Origin: Rathayibacter sp. VKM Ac-2759
GTDB lineage: Bacteria; Actinomycetota; Actinomycetes; Actinomycetales; Microbacteriaceae
NCBI RefSeq assembly: GCF_009834225.1
Contig: NZ_CP047176.1
Span: 1,488,001-1,552,000 of the forward strand
Reading direction: 5' to 3'
Length of the DNA stretch: 64,000 bases
Made by a program: the position numbers and the translations under genes. Of the stretch, positions 26,731 through 37,271 are shown piece after piece. Below the pieces are notes generated by a model. The model worked only from the letters and a program-made list of their open reading frames with translations, ran no database searches and was not told where the DNA came from. Within the stretch, counting starts at the first letter, position 1; every line of letters starts with the position of its first letter.

Positions 26731-27654
26731 ATGCAGTCCCCTCCTGACGAGCGCCACATCCTCGTCGTCGCCCACACCGGTCGGGCGGACTCCCTCGAAG
26801 CCGCGGTCCTCGTCGTGCGCCGCCTCCGGAACTCGGGTGCTCACCCGGTGCTCTGCGGAGACGACAAGGGCGACATCGTCGCCGCGTCCCCCGAGCTGTC
26901 CGACGTCGCCGTGCTCGGTGTCGATGTGGAGCTGGCCTCCGTCGAGCTCGTGTTCGTCCTGGGGGGTGACGGCACCATCCTGCGCGCGGCCGAGATCGCC
27001 CGCTCGGGGACGGCCCCGCTGCTGGGCGTGAACCTCGGGCACGTCGGATTCCTCGCCGAGAGCGAGAGGGACGATCTGGACGACGCCGTGGCGCGCGCGC
27101 TCGACGGCGACTACCGCGTCGAGGAGCGCCTGGCGCTGCAGGTCCGCGTGAAGATCGACGACATCGTCGTCTACGAGACCTGGGCCCTGAACGAGGCGAC
27201 GGTCGAGAAGGGGAGCCGCGAGCGGATGCTCGAGGTCATGGTCGGCGTCGACGGCCGTCCGCTCTCGAGCTTCGGCTGCGACGGGATCGTCGTCTCCACT
27301 CCGACCGGATCCACCGCGTACGCCTTCTCGGGCGGGGGGCCGGTGGTCTGGCCGACCTTGGAGGCGATGCTCCTGGTGCCGCTCAGCGCTCACGCGCTGT
27401 TCGCGCGCCCGCTCGTCGTCGGGCCGGAGTCGAGTCTCGCGGTCGAGGTGAAGGAGCGCACCGACGGGGTCGGCGTGCTCTGGGCCGACGGCCGGAGGAC
27501 GTACGAGCTGCCCCCGGGAGCCCGGGTCGTCTTCCGCCGCTCACCCGAGCCGGTGCGCTTCGCCCGCCTCCACGACGCACCGTTCACCGATCGCCTCGTG
27601 CACAAGTTCCAACTGCCCATCCGCGGCTGGCGCGGGTCGGCCGAGACGGAGTAG
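26731..27654 (+). CDS. nadK: NAD kinase
   Basis: A 307-residue ATP-NAD kinase that makes NADP. The GGDG motif is in VLGGDGTILRAAE, the NAD site in LGVNLGHVGFLAE, and the conserved GSTAYAFSGGGPVV follows. I chose ATG 26731, with GAAGGA upstream, over in-frame 26665 and 26632, because the conserved fold begins a few residues later. It lies between tlyA and recN. Confidence 0.95.
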   Translation: MQSPPDERHILVVAHTGRADSLEAAVLVVRRLRNSGAHPVLCGDDKGDIVAASPELSDVAVLGVDVELASVELVFVLGGDGTILRAAEIARSGTAPLLGVNLGHVGFLAESERDDLDDAVARALDGDYRVEERLALQVRVKIDDIVVYETWALNEATVEKGSRERMLEVMVGVDGRPLSSFGCDGIVVSTPTGSTAYAFSGGGPVVWPTLEAMLLVPLSAHALFARPLVVGPESSLAVEVKERTDGVGVLWADGRRTYELPPGARVVFRRSPEPVRFARLHDAPFTDRLVHKFQLPIRGWRGSAETE

Positions 27655-27658
27655 AGCC

Positions 27659-29347
27659 GTGCTCGAGGAACTGCAGATCAGGGATCTCGGCGTCATCGCC
27701 GAGGCCACCCTTCCGCTCGGCCCGGGGTTCACGGCCGTCACCGGTGAGACCGGCGCCGGCAAGACCATGGTCGTGACCGCGCTCGGGCTCGTGCTCGGTG
27801 CGCGGTCGGACGCCTCCGCCGTCAGGGCGGGGAGCGCCCAGGCCTGGGTGTCGGGCCGCTGGCTGGTGCCCGAGGACGGTGCCGTCGCCGATCGCGTCCG
27901 CGACGCCGGCGGCGACCTCGACGGGCCGGAGCTGCTGCTGGCCCGCTCCGTCTCGGCGGAGGGCCGCGGCCGCGCGGTGGTCGGCGGTCGCAGTGCGCCC
28001 GTCAGCGTGCTGAGCGAGCTCGCGGACCAGCTCGTCGTCGTGCACGGGCAGTCGGACCAGATCCGGCTGCGGTCGGCGGCGGCTCAGCGCGACGCGCTCG
28101 ACCGCTTCGGCGGTCAGGAGCTCGCGGCGGCGCTGCGCGATTACGGATCCGCCTTCGAGCGCTGGCGCGCCAACCGCGAGGAGCTGGACGAGCTGACCAT
28201 GGCACGGGAGGCGCGTGCGCGCGAGGCGGAGCGCCTCCGGAGCGCCCTGGCCGAGATCGAGGTCGTCGCCCCGCAGCGCGGGGAGGACGTGGAGCTCGCC
28301 GCGCAGTCGGAGCGGCTCGGCAGCATCGAGCAGCTGCGGCTCTCGGCGGGCGAGGCCCGCGAGGCGATCTCGTCGGAGGAGCTCGACGGCCGCGACGCCG
28401 TCGGCCTGCTCGACGCCGCCCGGCGGGTGCTCGAGCGCGCCGCCGAGCACGACGCCGCCCTGCTGCCGACCGTCCAGACGCTCGACGAGGCCTCCGTGCT
28501 GCTTGTCGACGCCGCGGGGAGCCTCTCGTCGTACCTGGCCGAACTCGATCTCGACGGGGCGCACGATCTCGAGCTGATCGAGAACCGGCGCGCCGAGCTC
28601 TCGGCGCTGGCCAGGACCTATGGGCCCACGCTCGACGACGTCCTCGACCTCGTCGACTCCTCGGGACTGCGCCTGCTGGAACTCGACGGCGACGACGAGC
28701 GGATCGCGGCCCTCGAGTCGGACACCGCGGCCGACGCCGATCTGGTCGAGCGGCTCGCCGACCGGCTCACCGCTCTTCGCACCGCCGCGGCCCAGGAGCT
28801 GGGGGAGCGGGTGAGCGACGAGCTGACCGCGCTCGCGATGGCCGATGCGCGCCTCCGCGTGCAGGTGACCAGCACGAGCGAGCCGACCGCGCACGGCCGG
28901 GACGCGGTCGAGATGCTGCTGCAGCCGCACAGCGGGGCGACGCCCAGGCCGCTCGCGCGCGGGGCCTCCGGGGGCGAGCTCTCGCGGGTGATGCTCGCGA
29001 TCGAGGTCGTCGTCGCGGCCAACGACCCCGTGCCGACGTTCGTCTTCGACGAGGTGGACGCCGGAGTCGGCGGAGCGGCGGCGATCGAGATCGGGAGGCG
29101 CCTCGCGCGGCTCGCCGAGACCTCGCAGGTGATCGTGGTGACGCACCTCGCGCAGGTCGCCGCGTTCGCGACGAACCATCTCCGCGTCGAGAAGGGGTCG
29201 GACGGCTCCGTGACCTCGAGCGCGGTGACGCAGCTGGAGGCCGAGGAGCGCGTGTCCGAGATGGCGCGCCTGCTCTCGGGCCTGACCGACTCCGAGAACG
29301 CGCTCGCCCATGCCCGCGAGCTCCTGGAGACGAGTCGGCTGCGCTGA
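27659..29347 (+). CDS. recN: DNA repair protein RecN
   Basis: This 562-residue SMC-like ATPase acts in double-strand break repair. Walker A GETGAGKTM (about 30-38) opens the protein. The middle (about 150-400) is Glu/Ala/Arg-rich coiled coil. The C-terminal ATPase half has the signature ASGGELSRVMLAIE and Walker B FVFDEVDAGVGG. It starts with GTG only 4 nt after nadK, so the genes are coupled. Length fits the family. Confidence 0.96.
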   Translation: MLEELQIRDLGVIAEATLPLGPGFTAVTGETGAGKTMVVTALGLVLGARSDASAVRAGSAQAWVSGRWLVPEDGAVADRVRDAGGDLDGPELLLARSVSAEGRGRAVVGGRSAPVSVLSELADQLVVVHGQSDQIRLRSAAAQRDALDRFGGQELAAALRDYGSAFERWRANREELDELTMAREARAREAERLRSALAEIEVVAPQRGEDVELAAQSERLGSIEQLRLSAGEAREAISSEELDGRDAVGLLDAARRVLERAAEHDAALLPTVQTLDEASVLLVDAAGSLSSYLAELDLDGAHDLELIENRRAELSALARTYGPTLDDVLDLVDSSGLRLLELDGDDERIAALESDTAADADLVERLADRLTALRTAAAQELGERVSDELTALAMADARLRVQVTSTSEPTAHGRDAVEMLLQPHSGATPRPLARGASGGELSRVMLAIEVVVAANDPVPTFVFDEVDAGVGGAAAIEIGRRLARLAETSQVIVVTHLAQVAAFATNHLRVEKGSDGSVTSSAVTQLEAEERVSEMARLLSGLTDSENALAHARELLETSRLR

Positions 29348-29384
29348 TTCGGGCGCCGTCGGCGACCCGCCTGCGATTCGCTGT

Positions 29385-29390
29385 TAGGGT
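29385..29390 (+). promoter_or_regulatory. -10 box (TAGGGT) of pyrG, probably leaderless
   Basis: TAGGGT ends 8 nt before the GTG at 29399. No Shine-Dalgarno sequence is clear, apart from GGAAG too close to the start. Confidence 0.45.
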
Positions 29391-29398
29391 GGAAGCCC

Positions 29399-31133
<1,735 letters not shown>

Positions 31134-31141
<8 letters not shown>

Positions 31142-31763
31142 GCCGCTGGCCGACGAGCGCGTCGAGCCCGAGATCCTCACCAGCGAGCGCGTCTTCGACG
31201 GGATGGTCTGGGGCGTGCGCGCCGAGACGTTCCGCTACGGCGCAGACGTGTTGCGCCGGGAGTTCCTCGACCACACGGGAGCGGTCGCCGTCCTCGCGAT
31301 CGACGAGCGCGATCGCGTCGCGCTGATCAAGCAGTACCGCCACCCCGTCCGCTCCCGCGAGTGGGAGATCCCCGCGGGGCTCCTCGACATCGAGGGGGAG
31401 GACGCCCTCCTCGCCGCCCAGCGCGAGCTGGCCGAGGAGACCGACCTGCAGGCCGGCCGCTGGGATCTGCTCTCGGAGTTCGCGACCTCGCCCGGCGGCA
31501 GCGACGAGGCGATCCGGATCTACCTCGCCCGCGACCTCTCTGCCACCGACTCCGTCTTCGAGCGCGAGGCGGAGGAGGCCGACATGGAACTGCGCTGGGT
31601 CGACCTGGACGAGGCCGTCGACGCCGTGCTCGCGCGCCGCGTGCAGAACCCCTCGCTGACGATCGCGGTCCTCGCCGCCCACGCCTTCCGCGCCCGCGGC
31701 TGGGCGGGGCTCGGGGACGCCGCCTCGCCGTGGACGCGGCACCCGCGGGCCCGCCGGGGGTGA
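31134..31763 (+). CDS. NUDIX hydrolase, ADP-ribose pyrophosphatase type
   Basis: The 209-residue protein carries the Nudix box around [18 protein letters not shown], matching GX5EX7REUXEEXGU in its REL-x-EET core, and the upstream [12 protein letters not shown] typical of ADP-ribose pyrophosphatases. Such enzymes split ADP-ribose and related nucleotides. It sits between pyrG and xerD, overlapping both by 8 and 4 nt, an order common in actinobacteria. Confidence 0.9.
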
Positions 31764-32668
31764 CGCCTCGCGCGTGCGCCGACGCGTTCCTGCGCCAGTC
31801 GAGCGTCGAGCGCGGGCTGTCGGCCCACACGATCGCCGCGTACCGCCGCGATCTCGAGCTGTACCTCGGCTGGCTGGGCGAGCAGGGTGTGGACGATCTC
31901 GCGACCCTGCGGCGCGCGGACGTCGGCGCCTTCGCCTCCTGGCTCGCGGCCCGGACCGAGCGGCCGCTCGCCGCGTCGTCGCGGGCGCGGATCCTCTCGA
32001 GCGTGCGCGGGCTGCACCGGTTCGCGCTCGAGGAGGGGATCGTCGCCGACGACGTCGCCCACGACGTCGTGCCTCCGAAGCTCCCGATGACGCTGCCGAA
32101 GGCGATCACGGTCGAGCAGATGGCCGCACTGCTCGACGCGGCCCGCGGTGAGGAGCTCGCCGACCTGCGCGACAGGGCACTCCTCGAACTGCTCTACGCC
32201 ACGGGCGCGCGCATCTCGGAGGCCGTCGACCTCAACGTCGACGACGTGTTCGACGCCGAGGTCGTGCGGCTGACCGGCAAGGGCTCGAAGCAGCGGATGG
32301 TGCCGCTCGGCCGCTTCGCGCGCGAGGCCGTCGACGACTACCTGGTGCGCGCTCGGCCCGAGCTGTCGCGGCGCGGGCGCGCGACTCCGGCGCTGTTCCT
32401 CGGTGTGCGGGGGAGCAGGCTGTCCCGGCAGAGCGCGTGGCTCGTGATCCGCGCAGTCGCCGGGAAGGCGGGGCTCGACCGCGAGATCTCGCCGCACACG
32501 TTCCGGCACTCCTTCGCGACGCACCTGCTCGCGGGCGGGGCGGACGTGCGGGTGGTGCAGGAGCTGCTCGGGCACGCCTCCGTCGCGACGACGCAGATCT
32601 ACACGCTGGTGACGGCGGACTCGCTGCGCGACGTGTACACGACGGCTCATCCGCGGGCACGGCGCTGA
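31760..32668 (+). CDS. xerD: Site-specific tyrosine recombinase XerD
   Basis: A 302-residue chromosome-dimer resolvase acting at dif with XerC. The N-terminal SAM-like core-binding domain (about 5-90) begins CADAFLRQSSVERGLSAHTIAAYRRDL. Catalytic residues are visible in ATGARISEAVDL (Arg), GKGSKQR (Lys), HTFRHSFATHLL (His, Arg), LLGHASVATTQIYT (His, Tyr). I chose GTG 31760, which overlaps the NUDIX stop and gives family length. The location after pyrG and before parA/scpAB is the standard actinobacterial one. Confidence 0.95.
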   Translation: MTPRACADAFLRQSSVERGLSAHTIAAYRRDLELYLGWLGEQGVDDLATLRRADVGAFASWLAARTERPLAASSRARILSSVRGLHRFALEEGIVADDVAHDVVPPKLPMTLPKAITVEQMAALLDAARGEELADLRDRALLELLYATGARISEAVDLNVDDVFDAEVVRLTGKGSKQRMVPLGRFAREAVDDYLVRARPELSRRGRATPALFLGVRGSRLSRQSAWLVIRAVAGKAGLDREISPHTFRHSFATHLLAGGADVRVVQELLGHASVATTQIYTLVTADSLRDVYTTAHPRARR

Positions 32669-32776
32669 GGCCCTCGGCCGGGCACGGCGGGGCGGAACGG
32701 CGGGCGGCAGGGGCGCCGGTACACTCGATGCAGGCCGCGCGGGAGCGCATGCCGACACGGAAGCGAGGCGACGCAG

Positions 32777-33664
32777 GTGACACGCAAGACGGACGACAAG
32801 GCCGAGCTCACCGGTCTCGAAGCCCCGACGCTCGGCCCGACGGGCCGCCCCCTGCGCGACTTCCCGCTGCCGGTCGAGCTCACCGGGCACGGGCCCGCGC
32901 GCATCATCTCGCTCTGCAACCAGAAGGGCGGCGTCGGCAAGACGACGACGACCATCAACCTGGGCGCGACGCTGGCCGAGTACGGCCGCCGCGTGCTGGC
33001 GATCGACTTCGACCCGCAGGGCGCGCTCTCGGCCGGCCTCGGCGTCGCGACCTACGACGCGATCACCGTCTACGACCTCCTCCTCGGCACGGTGAAGGAC
33101 CCGGCCGAGGCGATCCAGTCGACGAACGTGCCCGGGCTCGACATCATCCCGGCCAACATCGACCTCTCGGCCGCCGAGGTCCACCTCGTCAACGAGGTCG
33201 CCCGCGAGCAGATCCTCGCCCGGGTCCTCCGCAAGGTGAGCGCCGACTACGACGTCATCCTCATCGACTGCCAGCCCTCGCTCGGCCTGCTCACCGTGAA
33301 CGCGCTCACCGCGAGCCACGGCGTGCTGATCCCGCTCGAGTGCGAGTTCTTCGCCCTGCGCGGTGTGGCCCTCCTGATCGAGACGATCGACAAGGTGCGC
33401 GACCGCCTCAATCCGGTGATCGAGCTCGACGGCATCCTGCCCACGATGTACGACTCGCGCACGCTGCACTCGCGCGAGGTCCTCGACCGCGTCGTGGACG
33501 CCTTCGGCGACAGCGTGCTCGAGACCGTCATCGGGCGCACGGTCAAGTTCCCCGACGCCAGCGTCTCGGGGGTGCCGATCACGCAGTTCGCGCCGGAGCA
33601 CAACGCCGCGAAGGCGTACCGCAAGCTCGCCAGGGAGCTGATCTCGCGTGGCGCGGTCGCCTGA
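32777..33664 (+). CDS. ParA-type ATPase linked to scpAB
   Basis: This 295-residue protein is a Soj/ParA-type ATPase with deviant Walker A KGGVGKTTT (in SLCNQKGGVGKTTTTINL), ATP-binding FDPQGALSAGLG and LIDCQPSLGLL. It has an extra N-terminal tail of about 40 residues. It starts with GTG 108 nt after xerD, with a TACACT box at 32720. No parB follows; its partners by position are scpA and scpB, with which it overlaps. It is probably a second ParA involved in chromosome organisation, separate from the oriC parAB. Confidence 0.9.
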   Translation: MTRKTDDKAELTGLEAPTLGPTGRPLRDFPLPVELTGHGPARIISLCNQKGGVGKTTTTINLGATLAEYGRRVLAIDFDPQGALSAGLGVATYDAITVYDLLLGTVKDPAEAIQSTNVPGLDIIPANIDLSAAEVHLVNEVAREQILARVLRKVSADYDVILIDCQPSLGLLTVNALTASHGVLIPLECEFFALRGVALLIETIDKVRDRLNPVIELDGILPTMYDSRTLHSREVLDRVVDAFGDSVLETVIGRTVKFPDASVSGVPITQFAPEHNAAKAYRKLARELISRGAVA

Positions 33665-34472
33665 GGTCGTCCTCGAGGCGCCGCCGGCCGAGGGCGGCTT
33701 CCGGGTCGCACTGTCCAACTTCGAGGGGCCGTTCGACCTGCTCCTCAGCCTGATCGCGAAGCAGCAGGTCGACATCACCGAGATCGCGCTGAGCGCGGTG
33801 ACGGACGAGTTCCTCTCGTACCTGCACGGGATCGACACCCTGGAGGGCCTCGACCGCGCCTCGGAGTTCCTGGTCGTCGCCGCGACCCTCCTGGACCTGA
33901 AGATCGCCGGGCTCCTGCCGCAGGGCGAGCTCGTCGACGCGGAGGACGCCGCCCTGCTCGAGGCGCGCGATCTGCTGTTCGCCCGGCTCCTGCAGTACCG
34001 CGCGTTCAAGCAGGTCTCGGCCTGGATCGCCGAGCGGATGGAGATCGAGACGGCGCGGCACGTGCGCCAGGTCCCGCTCGAGGAGGAGTTCCGCGCGAAG
34101 AAGCCGGAGCTGGTCTGGACGCTCTCGGCGGAGGACTTCTCGGCCCTCGCGGCCCTCGCCCTCGCGCCCCGCGAGATCCCGACGGTCGGACTGGATCACC
34201 TGCACGCTCCGCTGATCAGCATCCGCGAGCAGGCCGCCCACCTCGTCCGCGTGCTCCGCGAGCGCACGACGGCCACGTTCCGCGAGCTCATCGCGGACGC
34301 AGGGGAGAAGGGCGTCGTCGTCGCCCGCTTCATCGCGGTGCTCGAGCTCTACCGTCACGCGGCGATCGCGTTCGAGCAGCCGGAGCCGCTCGGCGAGCTC
34401 ACGCTGCAGTGGGTCGCCGAGTCGTGGTCGGACGCGAGCCTGGCCCACCTGGGGGCGGACTATGACGGCTGA
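33648..34472 (+). CDS. scpA: Segregation and condensation protein A
   Basis: A 274-residue kleisin that bridges the heads of SMC in the condensin complex. The signature SNFEGPFDLLLSLIAKQQVDITEIAL is near the N-terminus, followed by SEFLVVAATLLDLKIAGLLP and a C-terminal winged helix. The GTG start overlaps parA by 17 nt, and its end overlaps scpB by 11 nt. Confidence 0.95.
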   Translation: MARSPEVVLEAPPAEGGFRVALSNFEGPFDLLLSLIAKQQVDITEIALSAVTDEFLSYLHGIDTLEGLDRASEFLVVAATLLDLKIAGLLPQGELVDAEDAALLEARDLLFARLLQYRAFKQVSAWIAERMEIETARHVRQVPLEEEFRAKKPELVWTLSAEDFSALAALALAPREIPTVGLDHLHAPLISIREQAAHLVRVLRERTTATFRELIADAGEKGVVVARFIAVLELYRHAAIAFEQPEPLGELTLQWVAESWSDASLAHLGADYDG

Positions 34473-35046
34473 CACAGGCGCCGGCACCGTCGCGTTCGAG
34501 ATCGATCGCGCGATCGAGGCGATCCTCATGGTCGCCGACGAACCGCAGTCGCTCGTCGCGCTCGCGACCGCGCTCTCCCGTCCGATCGCCGTGGTGCGCC
34601 AGTCGATCGAGCGGCTCGTCGCCGACTTCGACGGGGAGACCGGGGGAGTGCGTCGCGGCTTCGAGCTGCGCGAGGTCGGCGGCGGGTGGCGGGTCTACGT
34701 CCGCCGCGAGTACGACCCCGTGGTCTCGGACTTCGTGCTGACGCAGAACCCGACGAAGCTGTCGCAGGCGGCGCTCGAGACCCTCGCCGTGATCGCCTAC
34801 AAGCAGCCGATCTCGCGCGGTCAGGTGGCGCAGATCCGCGCGGTCAACGTCGACTCCGTGGCACGCACCCTGCTCGGTCGCGGTCTGATCGCCGAGATCG
34901 GCAACGACCCGGAGACGGGCGCGATCCTCTACGGCACCACCGAGCAGCTGCTCGTGCACCTCGGCCTCACCTCGCTCGATGAGCTGCCGAAGATCTCACC
35001 ACTTCTGAGCGACGGACGGGACGGATTCGATGGTCAACTCGGCTAG
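34462..35046 (+). CDS. scpB: Segregation and condensation protein B
   Basis: The 194-residue partner of ScpA has two winged-helix domains. Diagnostic parts are IEAILMVADEPQSL, the core LSQAALETLAVIAYKQPISRGQV, and NVDSVARTLLGRGLIAEIG. It overlaps both neighbours, so scpA, scpB and the pseudouridine synthase gene are translated from one mRNA. Confidence 0.95.
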   Translation: MTADTGAGTVAFEIDRAIEAILMVADEPQSLVALATALSRPIAVVRQSIERLVADFDGETGGVRRGFELREVGGGWRVYVRREYDPVVSDFVLTQNPTKLSQAALETLAVIAYKQPISRGQVAQIRAVNVDSVARTLLGRGLIAEIGNDPETGAILYGTTEQLLVHLGLTSLDELPKISPLLSDGRDGFDGQLG

Positions 35047-36025
35047 CAGCGAGGGCGAGCGCCTGCAGAAGGTCCTCGCCGCAGCGGGGGTCGCCTCCCG
35101 GCGCGTCGTCGAGGAGATGATCGTCGCGCGGCGGATCCGCGTGAACGGCGAGGTGGCCGCCGAGCTCGGTCGGCGCATCGATCCCGCAGCCGACCTCATC
35201 GAGGTCGACGGAGTCGCCGTGCAGCTGGACACCTCGCGCCGCTACGTGATGCTGAACAAGCCGATCGGGGTCGTCAGCTCGCTGGCGGACGAGAACGGCC
35301 GGCCCGACCTGCGCACCTACACGCAGAACTTCGAGGAGCGGCTGTTCAACGTCGGCCGACTCGACGCCGAGACCTCGGGGCTGCTGGTGCTCACCAACGA
35401 CGGCGAGCTGGCGCACGTGCTCGCGCACCCGTCGTTCGGCGTGACGAAGACCTACATCGCCAAGGTGCACGGCCAGGTGCTGCCGCAGACGATCGCGGCG
35501 CTGACCGCCGGCATCGAGCTCGAGGACGGCCCGATCGCGGCCGATAAGGCGCGCCTGCTCGGCCGGCCGGAGGGCCGCTCGAACGCGTCGCTCGTCGAGA
35601 TCACACTGCACTCGGGGCGCAACCGCATCGTCCGCCGGATGATGGCCGAGGTCGGCCACCCGGTCATCGAGCTGGTGCGGCGCCAGTTCGGGCCGCTGCA
35701 CCTCGGCACCCTGCGCTCGGGGGATCTGCGCGATCTCACCCGGGCGGAGCTCGGCGCACTGCTCACGATCTCGCGGCAGGGCGGCGAGGCTCCGTCGACG
35801 AGCCGGCAGGCGAGTGCCGAGGAGAAGCCTCGGGCAGCTCGGCCGGCACGTTCCGACCGGCCTGCGCGGGACGACCGGCCTGCACGGGACGATCGGCCTG
35901 CACGGGACGATCGGCCTGCACGGGACGACCGGCAGCGTGCTCGGACCTCCTCCACAGGCGGCGATCGGCGCGACTCTCCTCCGCGTCGCTCGGGCGTCGA
36001 CAAGCAGCGACGACCTGATCGGTAG
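35030..36025 (+). CDS. rluB: rRNA pseudouridine synthase (RluB/RsuA type) with repeat-rich basic tail
   Basis: A 331-residue enzyme that makes pseudouridine in rRNA. It has an N-terminal S4 domain (about 12-58) and a catalytic domain with the Asp in VGRLDAETSGLL and the RNRIVRRMMAEVGHPV motif. The last 80 residues are low complexity, with about five copies of RPARDD, encoded by 18-nt tandem repeats. The family member beside scpB is usually RluB (23S target). It overlaps scpB by 17 nt. Confidence 0.9.
   Translation: MVNSASSEGERLQKVLAAAGVASRRVVEEMIVARRIRVNGEVAAELGRRIDPAADLIEVDGVAVQLDTSRRYVMLNKPIGVVSSLADENGRPDLRTYTQNFEERLFNVGRLDAETSGLLVLTNDGELAHVLAHPSFGVTKTYIAKVHGQVLPQTIAALTAGIELEDGPIAADKARLLGRPEGRSNASLVEITLHSGRNRIVRRMMAEVGHPVIELVRRQFGPLHLGTLRSGDLRDLTRAELGALLTISRQGGEAPSTSRQASAEEKPRAARPARSDRPARDDRPARDDRPARDDRPARDDRQRARTSSTGGDRRDSPPRRSGVDKQRRPDR
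35858..35935 (+). repeat. 18-nt tandem repeats coding RPARDD in the RluB tail
   Basis: About four near-identical 18-nt units (consensus GACGATCGGCCTGCACGG) differ at a few third-codon positions. They keep frame and extend the disordered basic tail, so copy number can vary without a frameshift. Confidence 0.8.
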
Positions 36026-36028
36026 GCT
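36023..36028 (+). promoter_or_regulatory. -10 box (TAGGCT) of tyrA, overlapping the rluB stop
   Basis: TAGGCT starts on the rluB stop codon and ends 6 nt before the GTG of tyrA (36035). It suggests an internal leaderless promoter within the cluster. Confidence 0.45.
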
Positions 36029-36034
36029 GTCGGG

Positions 36035-37141
36035 GTGAACGAGCTGCTGCACCCCGCCCCGCCCGCGATGCGGACGACGGGGACGGTGCGCGTGGTCGGC
36101 TCGGGACTCCTCGGCGCCTCCATCGGCCTCGGTCTCGCCTCGCGCGGCGTCGACGTCGTGCTCGACGACGCCTCCCCGGCCAGCCTCTCGCTCGCCATCG
36201 ACTACGGGGCCGGCCGTGCCGCCTCCGCCGAGGACGAGCCCGCTCTGATCGTCGTCTGCGTGCCGCCCGACGTGGTCGCGAGCGTCGTCGAGCGTGAGCT
36301 CGCCGCGCACCCGACCGCGGTGGTCACCGACGTCGCCAGTGTGAAGATGCAGCCGCTGCGCGAGCTGCGGGCGCGCGGCGTCGACCTCGTCCGCTACATC
36401 GGGTCGCACCCGATGGCCGGTCGCGAGCGCGGTGGCCCGGTCGCCGCCCGCGGCGACCTCTTCGTCGGGCGGCCCTGGGTCCTGTGCCGCGACGGAGAGA
36501 CGACTCCCGAGGCGCTCGCGCGCGTGGAGGCGCTCGCGCTCGACCTGGGTGCGGCGATCGTCGAGATGGACCCGGAGGAGCACGACCTCTCGGTCGGACT
36601 CGTCTCGCACGTGCCGCAGGTGATCTCGTCGCTGCTGGGGCAGCGCCTCCTGGACGCCCCCGACGACGCCCTGCGGCTCGCGGGTCAGGGCGTCCGCGAC
36701 GTGACGCGACTCGCCGCGTCCGCCCCCGAGCTGTGGGTGCAGATCCTCGGAGCGAACCGCGACCACGTCGTCTCGGTGCTCGACGCGTTCCGCGACGACG
36801 TCGCCGCCGTGGCCGATGCGCTCCGCGAGCTCGACGCGCCCGGTGCGCGGCGCCTCCTCGCCGAGCACCTCGCCGCGGGCAACGCCGGCGTCGCCCGCCT
36901 CCCGGGCAAGCACGGGCAGGCCCAGCGCTTCTCGACCCTGATCGTCCTGATCGACGACCTCCCGGGGACGCTCGCCCGCCTCCTGGTCGAGATCGGCGAG
37001 GCCGGCGTCAACCTCGAGGACGTGCGCCTCGAGCACGCGGAGGGGCGCCGGGTGGGACTCGCCGAGATCTCGGTGGTGCCCGAGGCGGTCGGCCCGCTGA
37101 CGGACGAGCTGACCTCGCGCGGGTGGCGGATCGCGGGATGA
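36035..37141 (+). CDS. tyrA: Prephenate dehydrogenase with ACT domain
   Basis: This 368-residue enzyme oxidises prephenate in tyrosine synthesis. The NAD-binding motif is [19 protein letters not shown], and the active-site His region is [12 protein letters not shown]. The C-terminal segment (about 295-366: [31 protein letters not shown]) is an ACT domain, probably for feedback by an aromatic amino acid. It starts with GTG 9 nt after rluB. Confidence 0.93.
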   Translation: MNELLHPAPPAMRTTGTVRVVGSGLLGASIGLGLASRGVDVVLDDASPASLSLAIDYGAGRAASAEDEPALIVVCVPPDVVASVVERELAAHPTAVVTDVASVKMQPLRELRARGVDLVRYIGSHPMAGRERGGPVAARGDLFVGRPWVLCRDGETTPEALARVEALALDLGAAIVEMDPEEHDLSVGLVSHVPQVISSLLGQRLLDAPDDALRLAGQGVRDVTRLAASAPELWVQILGANRDHVVSVLDAFRDDVAAVADALRELDAPGARRLLAEHLAAGNAGVARLPGKHGQAQRFSTLIVLIDDLPGTLARLLVEIGEAGVNLEDVRLEHAEGRRVGLAEISVVPEAVGPLTDELTSRGWRIAG

Positions 37142-37260
37142 GCGCCGCGCCGCATCGAGGATCCTCCGGCATCGACCGGGCGAGCACAGAGCAGACGAGC
37201 ACAGAGCCGACCAGCACCGAGCAGACCAGCACCGAGCAGATGAGCACCGAGAGCGTATGA
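37138..37260 (+). CDS. Possible 40-aa STEQT-repeat peptide before cmk
   Basis: An ATG overlapping the tyrA stop opens a 40-codon frame whose stop overlaps the cmk ATG (ATGA). The second half repeats [16 protein letters not shown]. This may be a true coupled leader peptide, or a former N-terminal extension of cmk detached by a 2-nt shift in a 15-nt tandem repeat. I lean to the second reading because cmk itself begins with the same STEQ unit. Confidence 0.4.
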   Translation: MSAAPHRGSSGIDRASTEQTSTEPTSTEQTSTEQMSTESV

Positions 37261-37271
37261 GCACCGAGCAG
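37180..37271 (+). repeat. 15-nt tandem repeats across the cmk start
   Basis: Five 15-nt units (consensus ACCAGCACCGAGCAG) run from 37180 to 37254. A 2-nt offset (GT) follows, and a sixth unit from 37257 supplies the cmk start codon and its first residues MSTEQ. Perfect copies at 37210-37224 and 37225-37239 suggest recent slippage. Confidence 0.8.

Noticed and set aside
35858..37271. Possible CRISPR-like repeats
   Set aside because: Units are 15-18 nt, directly adjacent, in frame within coding sequence and without spacers.
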